47,868 bases of DNA from an uncultured Clostridium sp. (GCA_948438085.1 CAOJKP010000011.1:1-47868); one strand, 5' to 3'; counted from the stretch's first letter, positions 18,286-25,931 are shown. Notes: generated by a model from the letters alone, not told the origin. Program-made: numbers and translations.

Positions 18286-18666
18286 TTAACCTATTTGTCT
18301 TAAAAGCACAATTGTAAGTTTCCATATTCCCATTGCGCCAAACATTACTATACATCCAGCCACATAAGGAACTAATGCTTCTTTTACTTTTGCCTTATCT
18401 TCTGCACTTGCTAACATAAATTTAATTCCCAAATACATTCCAATACCTACTGCTAATACTATACCTACAGTCATAAATATATTAAATATATCTATTGAAA
18501 ATGTTTTTAATTGTGATTCATCTATAGTACTAGATGTTCCATGTTGTAAAAATCTATCTGCATCACTAATTGCATCATCTATTTTTACAGCATTACTTGT
18601 TAGTGTAAAACTGCATACTATTAATATAGTTGTTATAATAATTATTATAATATTTTTTACTTTCAT
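18286..18666 (-). CDS. VirB2/TrbC-like pilin, paralogue 2
   Basis: 126 residues from the ATG at 18664-18666; an upstream GTG would add three. A signal segment (about 5-27, ending TSNA) and two membrane helices flank the loop ASAEDKAKVKEALVPYVAG, similar to the loops of its neighbours. Its ribosome binding site is weaker than that of paralogue 3. Confidence 0.78.
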   Translation of the reverse strand: MKVKNIIIIIITTILIVCSFTLTSNAVKIDDAISDADRFLQHGTSSTIDESQLKTFSIDIFNIFMTVGIVLAVGIGMYLGIKFMLASAEDKAKVKEALVPYVAGCIVMFGAMGIWKLTIVLLRQIG

Positions 18667-18723
18667 TTTTATCACATCACTTTCTTTATAACTATACTTT
18701 TTATAATTGTAATATTTACTATA

Positions 18724-19104
18724 TTACATAATAGTTGCAGTAACATCTTTTGTTAAATCATATATTATTCCTACTATATTAGGAATTGTAAACAACATAA
18801 TAAATCCTATAATATATGGTATCATTCTTTCTTTATATTCAGCTCTTTCATCTACACTACCAATAATATATTTTATACCTATTACCATAAAAGCTACAAC
18901 ACTAACAACTGTCCCAAATGCTCTTATTATTCCTAAAATAATTTCTGATCTTCTTCTAAATTCTGTACTACTTGATTTCCAGTTAGGTCCAAAATAGTCG
19001 TTTGGATTAGTTATTGGATCTGCCAAAACTTGTGTTGGTGCAATTATAGTAAATATAGTAATTGCTAATGCTATAATTATTAAAACTTTGTTTATTATTT
19101 TCAT
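18724..19104 (-). CDS. VirB2/TrbC-like pilin, paralogue 1 (first gene of the T4SS block)
   Basis: 126 residues from the ATG at 19102-19104, preceded by AGGTGATTAAT; an upstream GTG would add three. A signal sequence ends near VLADP, and two membrane helices flank GSVDERAEYKERMIPYIIG. The loop is clearly paralogous to the other two pilins. The gene follows a consensus promoter (19126-19154). Confidence 0.8.
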   Translation of the reverse strand: MKIINKVLIIIALAITIFTIIAPTQVLADPITNPNDYFGPNWKSSSTEFRRRSEIILGIIRAFGTVVSVVAFMVIGIKYIIGSVDERAEYKERMIPYIIGFIMLFTIPNIVGIIYDLTKDVTATIM

Positions 19105-19125
19105 ATTAATCACCTACTTATATTA

Positions 19126-19154
19126 ATTATAACCTATTTTCTACTATTTTTCAA
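19126..19154 (-). promoter_or_regulatory. main promoter of the T4SS-like block
   Basis: TTGAAA (19149-19154), 17-bp spacer, TATAAT (19126-19131) on the minus strand, 22 bp from the first pilin start codon. This is one of the best-matched sigma-A promoters in the window. Confidence 0.8.
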
Positions 19155-19210
19155 CATTAATCAATAACAATTAAATATTGTTTGCAATTTGTAATAAATC
19201 ATAATACACA

Positions 19211-19252
19211 AAACCTAGTGAGTATAAAAATATTTTTATACTCACTAGGTTT
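19211..19252. terminator. 42-bp perfect palindrome upstream of the pilin promoter
   Basis: A perfectly symmetric sequence with arms beginning AAACCTAGTGAGTATAAAAA. It lies between the spo0E-like terminator and the pilin promoter, about 55 bp upstream of the -35 box. It could be a second terminator insulating the cluster, an operator, or the extruded end of a mobile element. It lacks a strong T-tract. Confidence 0.6.
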
Positions 19253-19298
19253 GATAAGTGTGATGCTTTCTAGTATAATTTTTCCTACAGACTAAAAA

Positions 19299-19334
19299 AC
19301 ATGTAATTAAACATAGGCATGTTTAATTACATGT
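19299..19334 (-). terminator. intrinsic terminator of the spo0E-like gene
   Basis: A 16-bp perfect stem (19299-19314 with 19319-19334) with a 4-nt loop is followed on the minus strand by six T. It touches the last base pair of the spo0E-like stop codon. Confidence 0.85.
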
Positions 19335-19483
19335 TATATGAGTATATTTTCATTCATTCTATAGTATTTTGCAATTAGTTCATCTAATTCTACACTTATT
19401 TTGTATATTACATCATAATTTTCGCCATTTTCTATACTTTTATTTAGTTCATCTCTTTTTTTACATATTATATCATCTAACAT
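19334..19483 (-). CDS. Spo0E-like aspartyl-phosphate phosphatase family protein
   Basis: A 49-residue protein that begins MLDDIICKKRDELNKSI. Its second half, KISVELDELIAKYYR, matches the signature of Spo0E-type small phosphatases (S-x-x-L-D-x-L-I-x-x-Y). In spore formers these dephosphorylate Spo0A~P and hold back sporulation. The predicted two-helix hairpin and length are usual for the family. AGGAGTAAAAAA precedes the ATG, and a strong terminator follows at once. Its presence suggests a Spo0A-type control circuit in this organism but does not prove sporulation. Confidence 0.8.
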   Translation of the reverse strand: MLDDIICKKRDELNKSIENGENYDVIYKISVELDELIAKYYRMNENILI

Positions 19484-19710
19484 TTTTTTACTCCTTTTTT
19501 TGTGTTTTTCTTATTTAATATATATTAAAAATAACATATTTTTACAAAGTGGTCAATAATAAAACAACATTTTTCGTGAGTTTTATGCGACTTTTAGTGC
19601 GATTTATGTTGGTTATTCTTTTTTTTACTTCTTATTTCGACAGCAAATTTTATATACAATTTATTAGTATAATTATATATTTACAGAAATATTTAAAATA
19701 TTTTTTCCTG
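19484..19710. other. AT-rich gene-free stretch
   Basis: No supported gene. It contains TGCGACTTTTAGTGCGA (about 19589-19605), which echoes the GCGGACTTTAGTGCGAC block of the repeat that follows, so it may be a decayed part of the same element. Confidence 0.4.
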
Positions 19711-19830
19711 AAAGCGGACTTTAGTGCGACATTACAGTCGCAATGAATATTGAATAGTGAATAATGAAAAATGAATAATTACATTTCTTGGGTATTCCTC
19801 GCCTTAGGCAGCCCCTACACGTGTTGAGAT
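19711..19830 (+). repeat. structured intergenic repeat, family 1, copy C (3' module)
   Basis: It matches the 3' module of the copy at 30610-30722: AAGCGGACTTTAGTGCGAC, a hairpin, AATGAATATTGAATA, CTTGGGTATTCCT, GCCTTAGGCA and TACACGTGTT. The small hairpin is TGCGAC/GTCGCA here (19725-19730 with 19737-19742) and TGCAAT/ATTGCA in the other copy, a compensatory change. It differs by an inserted stretch of short GAATAATGAA repeats. It lies between the divergently unrelated spo0E-like gene and the M16 gene end. Confidence 0.65.
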
Positions 19831-19872
19831 ATTTTTTTGTGTTATGACATACTATTTTCTATAACAAAAAAA

Positions 19873-19898
19873 TAGAAGGAAGTTTTATTTTCCTTCTA
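19873..19898 (-). terminator. terminator overlapping the 3' end of the M16 peptidase gene
   Basis: TAGAAGGAA (19873-19881) pairs with TTCCTTCTA (19890-19898). On the minus strand seven T follow. The stop codon (19885-19887) lies in the loop, so the upstream arm is made from the last codons. Confidence 0.8.
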
Positions 19899-21159
19899 CT
19901 ATGGATACTACCATTTTATTTTCATCAAATACTTCTTCTAAAATATTTTTTGCATATTCAACGGTTACCCCATTATATTCCTCTAAATAATCAAAACTAT
20001 TTATCCCCTTAAATGAATCTGATAAAAACATTCTTGCTATACTTCCTACATCATTGTATTCTGAAATATGTTCTCCATATATTTTTTTCTTTATTCTTTC
20101 AAAATATTTTTTATCTAATTCACATTTTTTAAAATTTTGTAGTTCAGTCTTAAACTCTTTTATAACATTTTGTGGATTCTGCGCTTGACCAGATATAAGA
20201 ACATGTGCATATTGTTTTGAAAATTCATAGTATAGTTCTGGTTGCACCATTATTTGCCCACTTTCATATAGTCTTTTATATAATTTAGAGCTTTTTCCAA
20301 ATATCATATTTAATAATACTTGTATTGTTATATGTTTTTTTACAATTTCTTGAGTTTCTACCACTTTGTCCTTAAATCCTATAACAAAAATTGGGTTTTG
20401 TACTTCTAATTTTACTATTTTTTCTTTTTCTACTATTTGCTCTGGTTCTTCTTCATATATTCTTTTTATTGAACCTTGTATGTCCTTTTTTACTATTCTA
20501 TTTTTTATTTCTTGTAATATTTTTTCTGGCTCAAAGTCTCCACATACTACCATAGTCATATTAGATAAATTATAAAATGTATTATATGCTTTATATAGAA
20601 TATCCTTATTTATATTAGATATCGATTCTACACTTCCAGCAATATCTATATTTACTGGATTATTTTTGTACATTAGTTTCATTGCATTCATATATACTTG
20701 CCAACCTGGTTCATCATCATACATTTTTATTTCTTGAGCAATTATTCCTTTTTCTTTTTCTACATTCTCATCTGTAAAATATGGATTTTGTACATAATTC
20801 ATCAATTCATCTAATGCTTCATAAAAATTGTCTGTCGCTTCAAATAAATATGCTGTATGGTCATTTGTTGTATATGCATTTGCTTCTACTCCTAATGCAG
20901 ATAATACATCTAAACTATTTGTTCCATTTTCTTGCTCAAAAAGCTTATGCTCTAAAAAGTGTGCTACTCCATCTGGTATACTAGTTTCGTTTGTATCTGT
21001 TGGTGCTACAAATTTGTTATCTATAGAGCCAAAATTTGGCCCCCATATAATATATTTTTTTATTGTGTTTGGTTTTGGAATAATCATTATAGTTAATCCA
21101 CTTTCTAGCTTTTCCATATATAATTTTTCTTTAACTTTTAGGTTTTCAATAAGTTGCAT
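19885..21159 (-). CDS. M16 family zinc metallopeptidase (YmfH-like, active subunit)
   Basis: 424 residues from the ATG preceded by AAAGGAGAGAAAG; an upstream in-frame TTG would add 11. The inverted zinc motif HxxEH is HFLEH (about 69-73 of this start), with a downstream Glu-rich region (EKEGIIAQEIKMYDDEPGWQ) supplying the third ligand, as in insulinase/processing-peptidase proteins. In Bacillus the paired ymfF/ymfH genes encode such M16 proteins. The partner gene lies 35 bp upstream and lacks the zinc motif, so the two probably form a heterodimer with one active site (inference from the family). The substrate is unknown. Confidence 0.9.
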   Translation of the reverse strand: MQLIENLKVKEKLYMEKLESGLTIMIIPKPNTIKKYIIWGPNFGSIDNKFVAPTDTNETSIPDGVAHFLEHKLFEQENGTNSLDVLSALGVEANAYTTNDHTAYLFEATDNFYEALDELMNYVQNPYFTDENVEKEKGIIAQEIKMYDDEPGWQVYMNAMKLMYKNNPVNIDIAGSVESISNINKDILYKAYNTFYNLSNMTMVVCGDFEPEKILQEIKNRIVKKDIQGSIKRIYEEEPEQIVEKEKIVKLEVQNPIFVIGFKDKVVETQEIVKKHITIQVLLNMIFGKSSKLYKRLYESGQIMVQPELYYEFSKQYAHVLISGQAQNPQNVIKEFKTELQNFKKCELDKKYFERIKKKIYGEHISEYNDVGSIARMFLSDSFKGINSFDYLEEYNGVTVEYAKNILEEVFDENKMVVSIVEGK

Positions 21160-21194
21160 CTTTCTCTCCTTTTTTTCTTTATTCAACTCCAAAT

Positions 21195-22460
21195 TTAGTC
21201 TTTTAAAAAGTAAATTGTATTAATATTAATTTTATTTGCCAAGTCCATAATATCTTCTTTTGTTACTTCATTAACCTCATTTATATATTCTTCGAAATTA
21301 ATAAATTTATCGTTAAATTCTTGTCCAAAATAATATGTTATTTCTGTATCTTGTTCATCTGGAATAAATTTTATTGTTGATATTATACTTGATTTCGCAT
21401 TTTGCACATCTTCATTGCTAAAATTTCCAGTTTTCATATCTTCTAATTGCTTTTTTATTATTGTTAAGGCTTTATCGTAATTTTTTATTTCTATTCCACA
21501 ACGTATGAATATAGTATTTTTTTGTTTTAGATAATTTGATGATGCAGTATATGCTAAGCTTTCCTTTTCCCTTACATTTTGGAACATTTTTGAATTTGCA
21601 GTTCCTCCAAGTATTGAATTATATACTATTGCTACAAATTTTTCCTTTGGGCTGTATTCATCTATATCTAATCCTATTACTAGTTTTCCTTGTGTAACAT
21701 TCATACTTTCTTGTATAACATTTGGAGATGTAATTTTTATATCATCTATACTATTTCTTATAAAATTTGGTGTTCTAGGTTCTAATTTTTTTATGTTTTC
21801 ATTATTGTTTATTATTTGTTCTGATTTTTGTATGTTTTGTCCTGATATAAAAATATCTATTTTTGCGTTTTTTATTATTTTTTTATAACATTCATATAAA
21901 TTTTTTTCGTTTATATTTTCTAAATCTTCTACATTTCCATATTTATATAATCCATATACTTTATTTTTATACATTTCTTCTATACACCTATCTAGTGCAT
22001 ATTTTGCTTTATTATCCTTTTTTCCTTCTATTATATTTTTTAAGTTTGTTTTTTGAACTTCTACATATTCTTTTTTAAATGCTTCATTTTCTACTAATGG
22101 ATTAAATGCTATTTCTAAAATTTCGTTAATTCCATTTTCTAAAATATCTTCTTTTTGTGGCAAAAATTCATCATTTATTGTTTCTAAATATATTTTTATA
22201 ATATGATTATTTCCTGTTTTTTCTATTCCGCAATCAAATGTTGCTCCATACATTTCTTCTAGCTTTATGCTTATTTCTTCAGATGTTTTGTATTTCATGT
22301 TTCCTCTTCTTAATACTGCTGGAATTAATGCTTGTTTTGTTACTTCTTCTTTACTTAGTGGCACAGTTAGAAATACTGATAATAAATTTGTTTTAAATTT
22401 ATTTGTTTCTATTTTATGAAGTTGTATTCCCTGTTTTATTTCAATTTGCTCGTAATTCAT
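21195..22460 (-). CDS. M16 family peptidase-like protein without zinc motif (YmfF-like partner)
   Basis: 421 residues. It has the M16 fold pattern (VFLTVPLSKEEVTKQALIPAVLRRG, then GATFDCGIEKTGNNHIIKI), but PAVLRRG stands where HxxEH would be, so it should be catalytically inactive. Conserved late segments include LGGTANSKMFQNVREKESLAY, normal for M16 C-domains. AAAGGGGAAAAT precedes the ATG. Immediately upstream of the active M16 gene, it is most likely its non-catalytic partner. Confidence 0.88.
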   Translation of the reverse strand: MNYEQIEIKQGIQLHKIETNKFKTNLLSVFLTVPLSKEEVTKQALIPAVLRRGNMKYKTSEEISIKLEEMYGATFDCGIEKTGNNHIIKIYLETINDEFLPQKEDILENGINEILEIAFNPLVENEAFKKEYVEVQKTNLKNIIEGKKDNKAKYALDRCIEEMYKNKVYGLYKYGNVEDLENINEKNLYECYKKIIKNAKIDIFISGQNIQKSEQIINNNENIKKLEPRTPNFIRNSIDDIKITSPNVIQESMNVTQGKLVIGLDIDEYSPKEKFVAIVYNSILGGTANSKMFQNVREKESLAYTASSNYLKQKNTIFIRCGIEIKNYDKALTIIKKQLEDMKTGNFSNEDVQNAKSSIISTIKFIPDEQDTEITYYFGQEFNDKFINFEEYINEVNEVTKEDIMDLANKININTIYFLKD

Positions 22461-22566
22461 ATTTTCCCCTTTCTTTTTATTACTATAAGTTATTGCACTT
22501 TATAGTATAATACATTTTGGTAATTTTATACAATATTATTTTTAGCTTTTTTAGTTATTTTTTTAT

Positions 22567-22716
22567 TAGAACAAAAGTGGACATTAATAACATTTGCACT
22601 ATTTAAAACATTTTAAAGTCCAAAGTCTTTGTTCGCTCGCCAAATTTTATGCAATAAAATTCTAAGTGAAATGTATTTATAATATAGGAAGTTCGGAGAA
22701 CTTTCCTATATTATAA
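22567..22716 (-). repeat. structured repeat, family 2, copy R, abutting the yqeY terminator
   Basis: It matches 38208-38336 and, in part, 26069-26137. Shared blocks on the plus strand are GAACAAAAG-GGACATTAA, ACATTTTAAAGTCCAAAG, TCTTTGTTCG, ATAAAATTCTAAGT and a final stem-loop. The stem pairs 22677-22690 with 22703-22716 and contains GTTC and GAAC around its tip. Stem bases differ between copies but remain paired. In the minus-strand sense it starts directly at the T-tract of the yqeY terminator. Confidence 0.65.
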
Positions 22717-22717
22717 A

Positions 22718-22752
22718 AAACACAGCACATTGTTTCAAAATGTGTTGTGTTT
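22718..22752 (-). terminator. intrinsic terminator of yqeY
   Basis: A 14-bp stem (22718-22731 with 22739-22752, one G-T pair) with a 7-nt loop, 5 bp after the yqeY stop codon. Confidence 0.8.
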
Positions 22753-22757
22753 CTTCA

Positions 22758-23198
22758 TTAACTTAATAATTCTTTCACTACTTCATTTATAGACTTTCCA
22801 TCTGCTGATGCTCCAATTTTTTCTTTTGCTACTTTCATTACTTTACCCATATCTTTTATTGATGTTGCTTCGACTTCTTTTATTACTTCTTCTACTATTT
22901 TTTTTATTTCTTCTTTTGATAATTGTTTAGGTAAATATTTAGATAGTATTTCTATTTCTGTCTCAATTTGGGAAACTAAATCTTGTCTTTCTCCTTTTTT
23001 GTAATCTTCAATAGAATCTTTTCTTTTTTTTACTTCTTTTGCAATTATCTCTATAATTTTATCATCTTGTAATGATATTCCATTATCTTTTTCTACTTGT
23101 AATATTGCTGCTCTTACCATTTGTACAGCATTTTTTCTTATCTCGTCTTTTTCTTTCATTGCATTTTTTAAATCCTCTAATAATTGTTCTTTTAACAT
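22758..23198 (-). CDS. yqeY: GatB/YqeY domain protein
   Basis: 146 residues from MLKEQLLEDLKNAMKEKDE; an ATG nine bases upstream is possible but sits too close to AGGAAGGA. The sequence, including VRAAILQVEKDNG, KRKDSIEDYKKGERQDL and LSKYLPKQLSKEEI, is typical of YqeY, which resembles the C-terminal tRNA-binding part of GatB. The protein is commonly encoded next to rpsU, as here (rpsU is just upstream). Its exact biochemical role is not established. It has a dedicated terminator. Confidence 0.93.
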   Translation of the reverse strand: MLKEQLLEDLKNAMKEKDEIRKNAVQMVRAAILQVEKDNGISLQDDKIIEIIAKEVKKRKDSIEDYKKGERQDLVSQIETEIEILSKYLPKQLSKEEIKKIVEEVIKEVEATSIKDMGKVMKVAKEKIGASADGKSINEVVKELLS

Positions 23199-23274
23199 AT
23201 TACTCATTCCTTCCTATTATACATTTTTATGCTTAGATATATAAAATTTTATAGTATCTCTTATTCATGTACAA

Positions 23275-23306
23275 AAAGATGTTTTTCATATCCGAAAAAC
23301 ATCTTT
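23275..23306 (-). terminator. hairpin terminator between rpsU and yqeY
   Basis: AAAGATGTTTTTC (23275-23287) pairs with GAAAAACATCTTT (23294-23306). A short T run follows on the minus strand. Partial read-through into yqeY is possible. Confidence 0.8.
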
Positions 23307-23316
23307 ATTTCTACTA

Positions 23317-23487
23317 TTAAAACTTTCTTTTCCTTGCTGCCTCTGATTTCTTTTTTCTTTTTACACTAGGTTTTTCGTAATGTTCTCTTTTACGTACCTC
23401 TTGTAAAACTCCATTTCTTGCACATTGTCTTTTAAATCTTTTTAATGCATCTTCTATATTTCCATTATTAACTTTTACTTCTGACAT
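23317..23487 (-). CDS. rpsU: 30S ribosomal protein S21
   Basis: A 56-residue basic protein, [20 protein letters not shown] at the N-terminus and a Lys/Arg-rich end (SEAARKRKF). The length and sequence are typical of bS21, which helps the 30S subunit in translation initiation. GAGAGGAGGGGAGCAATA precedes the ATG, one of the strongest ribosome binding sites in the window. It has its own promoter with an untranslated leader of about 95 nt. Confidence 0.96.
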   Translation of the reverse strand: MSEVKVNNGNIEDALKRFKRQCARNGVLQEVRKREHYEKPSVKRKKKSEAARKRKF

Positions 23488-23588
23488 TATTGCTCCCCTC
23501 CTCTCAGTACTCGGTTCATTATGTAATTTGCATTAGGGTTGAATTTAATATTGTGTTTTGATATTTCCCTATTTTTAATACGTTTAAC

Positions 23589-23618
23589 ATTATACTCTAA
23601 TTAAATAGTTGTTGTCAA
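23589..23618 (-). promoter_or_regulatory. promoter of rpsU
   Basis: TTGACA (23613-23618), 18-bp spacer, TATAAT (23589-23594) on the minus strand. The leader of about 95 nt before the rpsU start leaves room for control, but I see no clear riboswitch fold in it. Confidence 0.75.
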
Positions 23619-23759
23619 TACTACTTATTAAATTTAGAATGATTTTTAGTAGTGGTTAAACTAATAAAGAGATGAAAATTCATAACTTTCTATGCATACA
23701 CATATTTTAACAAGTATAATGCCAATGGAAAGATTTTGATAAGGTATTATTATAACATT

Positions 23760-23812
23760 AACCCCCACAGTCTCCTATTGGTGATAGCCCATTGTTAAAT
23801 GAGCTTAAATTA
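23760..23812. repeat. CCCCC-AGTC-AGCCC repeat, copy 1
   Basis: AACCCCCACAGTCTCC, GGTGATAGCCCATT and GTTAAATGAGCTT match the element at 35885-35942 with several changes. It lies just beyond the prs stop codon. The rest of 23619-23759 is AT-rich with nothing recognisable. Confidence 0.5.
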
Positions 23813-24754
23813 TTCCATTCTAAATAAATCTCCTAGAGGTCTTGCTTCATTTATTCTTCTTATTGCTTCAGCAAATAATGGTGCCATTGATAATACTTTT
23901 ATTTTATCAATTTGTTTTTCTTTTGTTAATGGAATTGTATCTGTTATTACTAATTCTTTTATTGGAGAATTTTTTATTCTTTCAATTGCTGGTCCTGATA
24001 AAACTCCATGTGTACACCCTGCATATATTGCTTTTGCTTCAAACTTTTCAAGTATTTTTGCTGTTTCTATTATAGAACCTGCTGTATCTACTTCATCATC
24101 AAATATTATTGCATTTTTTCCTTTAACATCTCCTATTACTGTTGATGCTATTGCTCGGTCATCGTTTGCATCTCTTCTTTTATCTATTAATGCTATTGGA
24201 CAACCAAAATATTCTGAGTATTTATATGCTTTTTTTGAGCTTCCTGCATCTGTTGCAACAATTACCATATCTTCTAAATTTTTATCTCTAAAATATGCTT
24301 GCAATAAGCTTTGCGCTGATAATCTATCACAACTTATATTAAAATATGCTTGTATTGCTGGATTGTGTAAATCACAAGTTATCACTCTATCTGCTCCTGC
24401 TGCTTCTATTAGTTGTGCCATTAGTTTGGCTGTTACTGGTATTCTTGGTTGATCTTTTTTATCTGACCTTGAATATATGTAATATGGTAATACTACATTT
24501 ACTCTTTTTGCAGATGCACGTTTTGCTGCATCAATTGTAATTAATAGTTCCATTACTCTTTCATTAACTGGTGGCATTGTTGTTTGAACAATATATACAT
24601 CTTGTTCTCTCACTGTTTCTAGTATCTGTACAAAGTTGTTATCATTTTTGAATTTAATTGATTCGATTTTTCCTGGTTCTACATTTAGACATTTACACAT
24701 TTCATTTGTAAAATTTTCTGCTGATTTACAAGCAAATATTTTAATATTTTCCAT
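23810..24754 (-). CDS. prs: ribose-phosphate pyrophosphokinase (PRPP synthetase)
   Basis: Makes PRPP from ribose 5-phosphate and ATP for nucleotide, His and Trp synthesis. From MENIKIFACKSAENF the protein is 314 residues, the normal length. The ATP/flexible-loop segment YSRSDKKDQPR, the PRPP-binding loop FDDEVDTAGS and DLHNPAIQAYF are clear. An alternative in-frame TTG at 24848-24850, with the strong site AAGGAGG five bases before it, would give a 346-residue form with a 32-residue N-terminal extension. The usual family start is preferred here, but the upstream site is better by ribosome binding. Confidence 0.95.
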   Translation of the reverse strand: MENIKIFACKSAENFTNEMCKCLNVEPGKIESIKFKNDNNFVQILETVREQDVYIVQTTMPPVNERVMELLITIDAAKRASAKRVNVVLPYYIYSRSDKKDQPRIPVTAKLMAQLIEAAGADRVITCDLHNPAIQAYFNISCDRLSAQSLLQAYFRDKNLEDMVIVATDAGSSKKAYKYSEYFGCPIALIDKRRDANDDRAIASTVIGDVKGKNAIIFDDEVDTAGSIIETAKILEKFEAKAIYAGCTHGVLSGPAIERIKNSPIKELVITDTIPLTKEKQIDKIKVLSMAPLFAEAIRRINEARPLGDLFRME

Positions 24755-24787
24755 ATTAAATCTCATTCCTTTCTTAAGGCATAAATT

Positions 24788-24852
24788 GGTTGAAAAAGAA
24801 TTAAATTTTAAATGAAATTTGACACCGCCAAAAATGTAATTCTTTTTCAACC
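24788..24852 (-). promoter_or_regulatory. long-stem hairpin in the prs leader
   Basis: GGTTGAAAAAGAATT (24788-24802) is the reverse complement of 24838-24852, with a 35-nt loop. The upstream arm contains the alternative TTG start and borders the AAGGAGG site, so folding could set which prs start is used. Confidence 0.5.
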
Positions 24853-24924
24853 TTTCCTCCTTATTCGTTTTATTTGCTTTTATTATAACATCTTTTTACT
24901 TTATTTGTATATATTTTATAAAAA

Positions 24925-24964
24925 AATAATAAAGGTAGATTAAAAAACATCTACCTTTATTATT
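24925..24964 (-). terminator. terminator of the cohesin-like gene
   Basis: AATAATAAAGGTAGAT (24925-24940) pairs with ATCTACCTTTATTATT (24949-24964), 5 bp after the stop codon, with A/T arms giving a T-rich 3' side. Confidence 0.8.
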
Positions 24965-24968
24965 TTTA

Positions 24969-25931
24969 TTAGCTTAAACTTAAAGTTTTGAATATTGCTT
25001 CTACTATTGCTGATACTACTTTTGTTACACAAGACATTATTATTTCCATAATATTGTCCATATTTTCTTCAGAAATTTTTTCTTTTTGTTCTTCAGATAA
25101 TTTTGTTATTTCTTGTTCAACTAATTTATTTGTAGTATCTTGCATTTGTGTTTGTATATCTTCTACTGCTTGTACTCCTTGTGTATTTTGTGTATTTTCT
25201 ACAGTTGGTACTTCTTGTATATTATTATCTTGAACTTGTGTATTAACTGTAGTATTTTTTGGTTCTTCAGTTTGTACTGTATTTTGAGTTTTTGTTGGTT
25301 CCTTTGTTTCTACTTTTCTTACTTCGTCTTTTCTACTTGTTGCTTGTGTTTTATTTTCATTTTGTTGTTCGTTATTTACTTTAGGCTGTTCTTCTTTTGT
25401 TGTTTGAGTCTCAACTTTAGTTGTAGATGAAACAGGATTACTTGCTTTTATTGTTATACTAGGTGAGTTTACGTTTCCATCTAAATAGTGTATGTTAACT
25501 CCTTCTCCTGATGTTGCATCTATACCATCTAAGTATATATTTGTTTCTTTAAATTCTTTAATTACTCTAAATTTAAGTTCGCATAATATTCCAGTGCTAT
25601 TCTCTAAGTCTGCCCTTTCTATAAATATACAATTTTTATCTGTAATTAATGTCCAGTCTTTTCTTAATGATATTCCCTTATATTCTAACAAGTCTTTATC
25701 ATATCCTAGTACATCTATTAAAATTATGTTAATCCCATTCATCTCTTTAACAGCTACTGATACACTTACCTTTATTTCATCTCCTACTTTATATGCTCCT
25801 ATTGCTTTAGTACTACTTTCCTTTAAAGTTACCACCCCGCTTGCATTTGAATTTGCGTATACATTAACAAATGATGTTGCTATTATGATTAAAACTAATG
25901 TAGCTGTTAAAATTAATTTTTTTGACAACAT
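24969..25931 (-). CDS. secreted cohesin-like domain protein with Gln/Thr-rich linker
   Basis: 320 residues. A signal peptide (about 1-27, to VYANS) is followed by a beta-rich domain (about 30-160: ASGVVTLKESS, VGDEIKVSVSVAVKEMNGIN, LCELKFRVI) that resembles cohesin/carbohydrate-associated surface modules. A low-complexity T/Q/E/N linker spans about 165-265. A C-terminal amphipathic to hydrophobic segment (about 292-320, ending FKTLSLS) may anchor the protein. AAAGGAGGGGATTT precedes the ATG, and it has its own promoter and terminator. The cohesin call is by pattern only, and no dockerin partner was seen. Confidence 0.72.
   Translation of the reverse strand: MLSKKLILTATLVLIIIATSFVNVYANSNASGVVTLKESSTKAIGAYKVGDEIKVSVSVAVKEMNGINIILIDVLGYDKDLLEYKGISLRKDWTLITDKNCIFIERADLENSTGILCELKFRVIKEFKETNIYLDGIDATSGEGVNIHYLDGNVNSPSITIKASNPVSSTTKVETQTTKEEQPKVNNEQQNENKTQATSRKDEVRKVETKEPTKTQNTVQTEEPKNTTVNTQVQDNNIQEVPTVENTQNTQGVQAVEDIQTQMQDTTNKLVEQEITKLSEEQKEKISEENMDNIMEIIMSCVTKVVSAIVEAIFKTLSLS

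Noticed and set aside
2760..19154. Integrative conjugative element
   Set aside because: No relaxase, coupling ATPase, integrase, origin of transfer or attachment repeats were found; only the secretion-apparatus genes are present.
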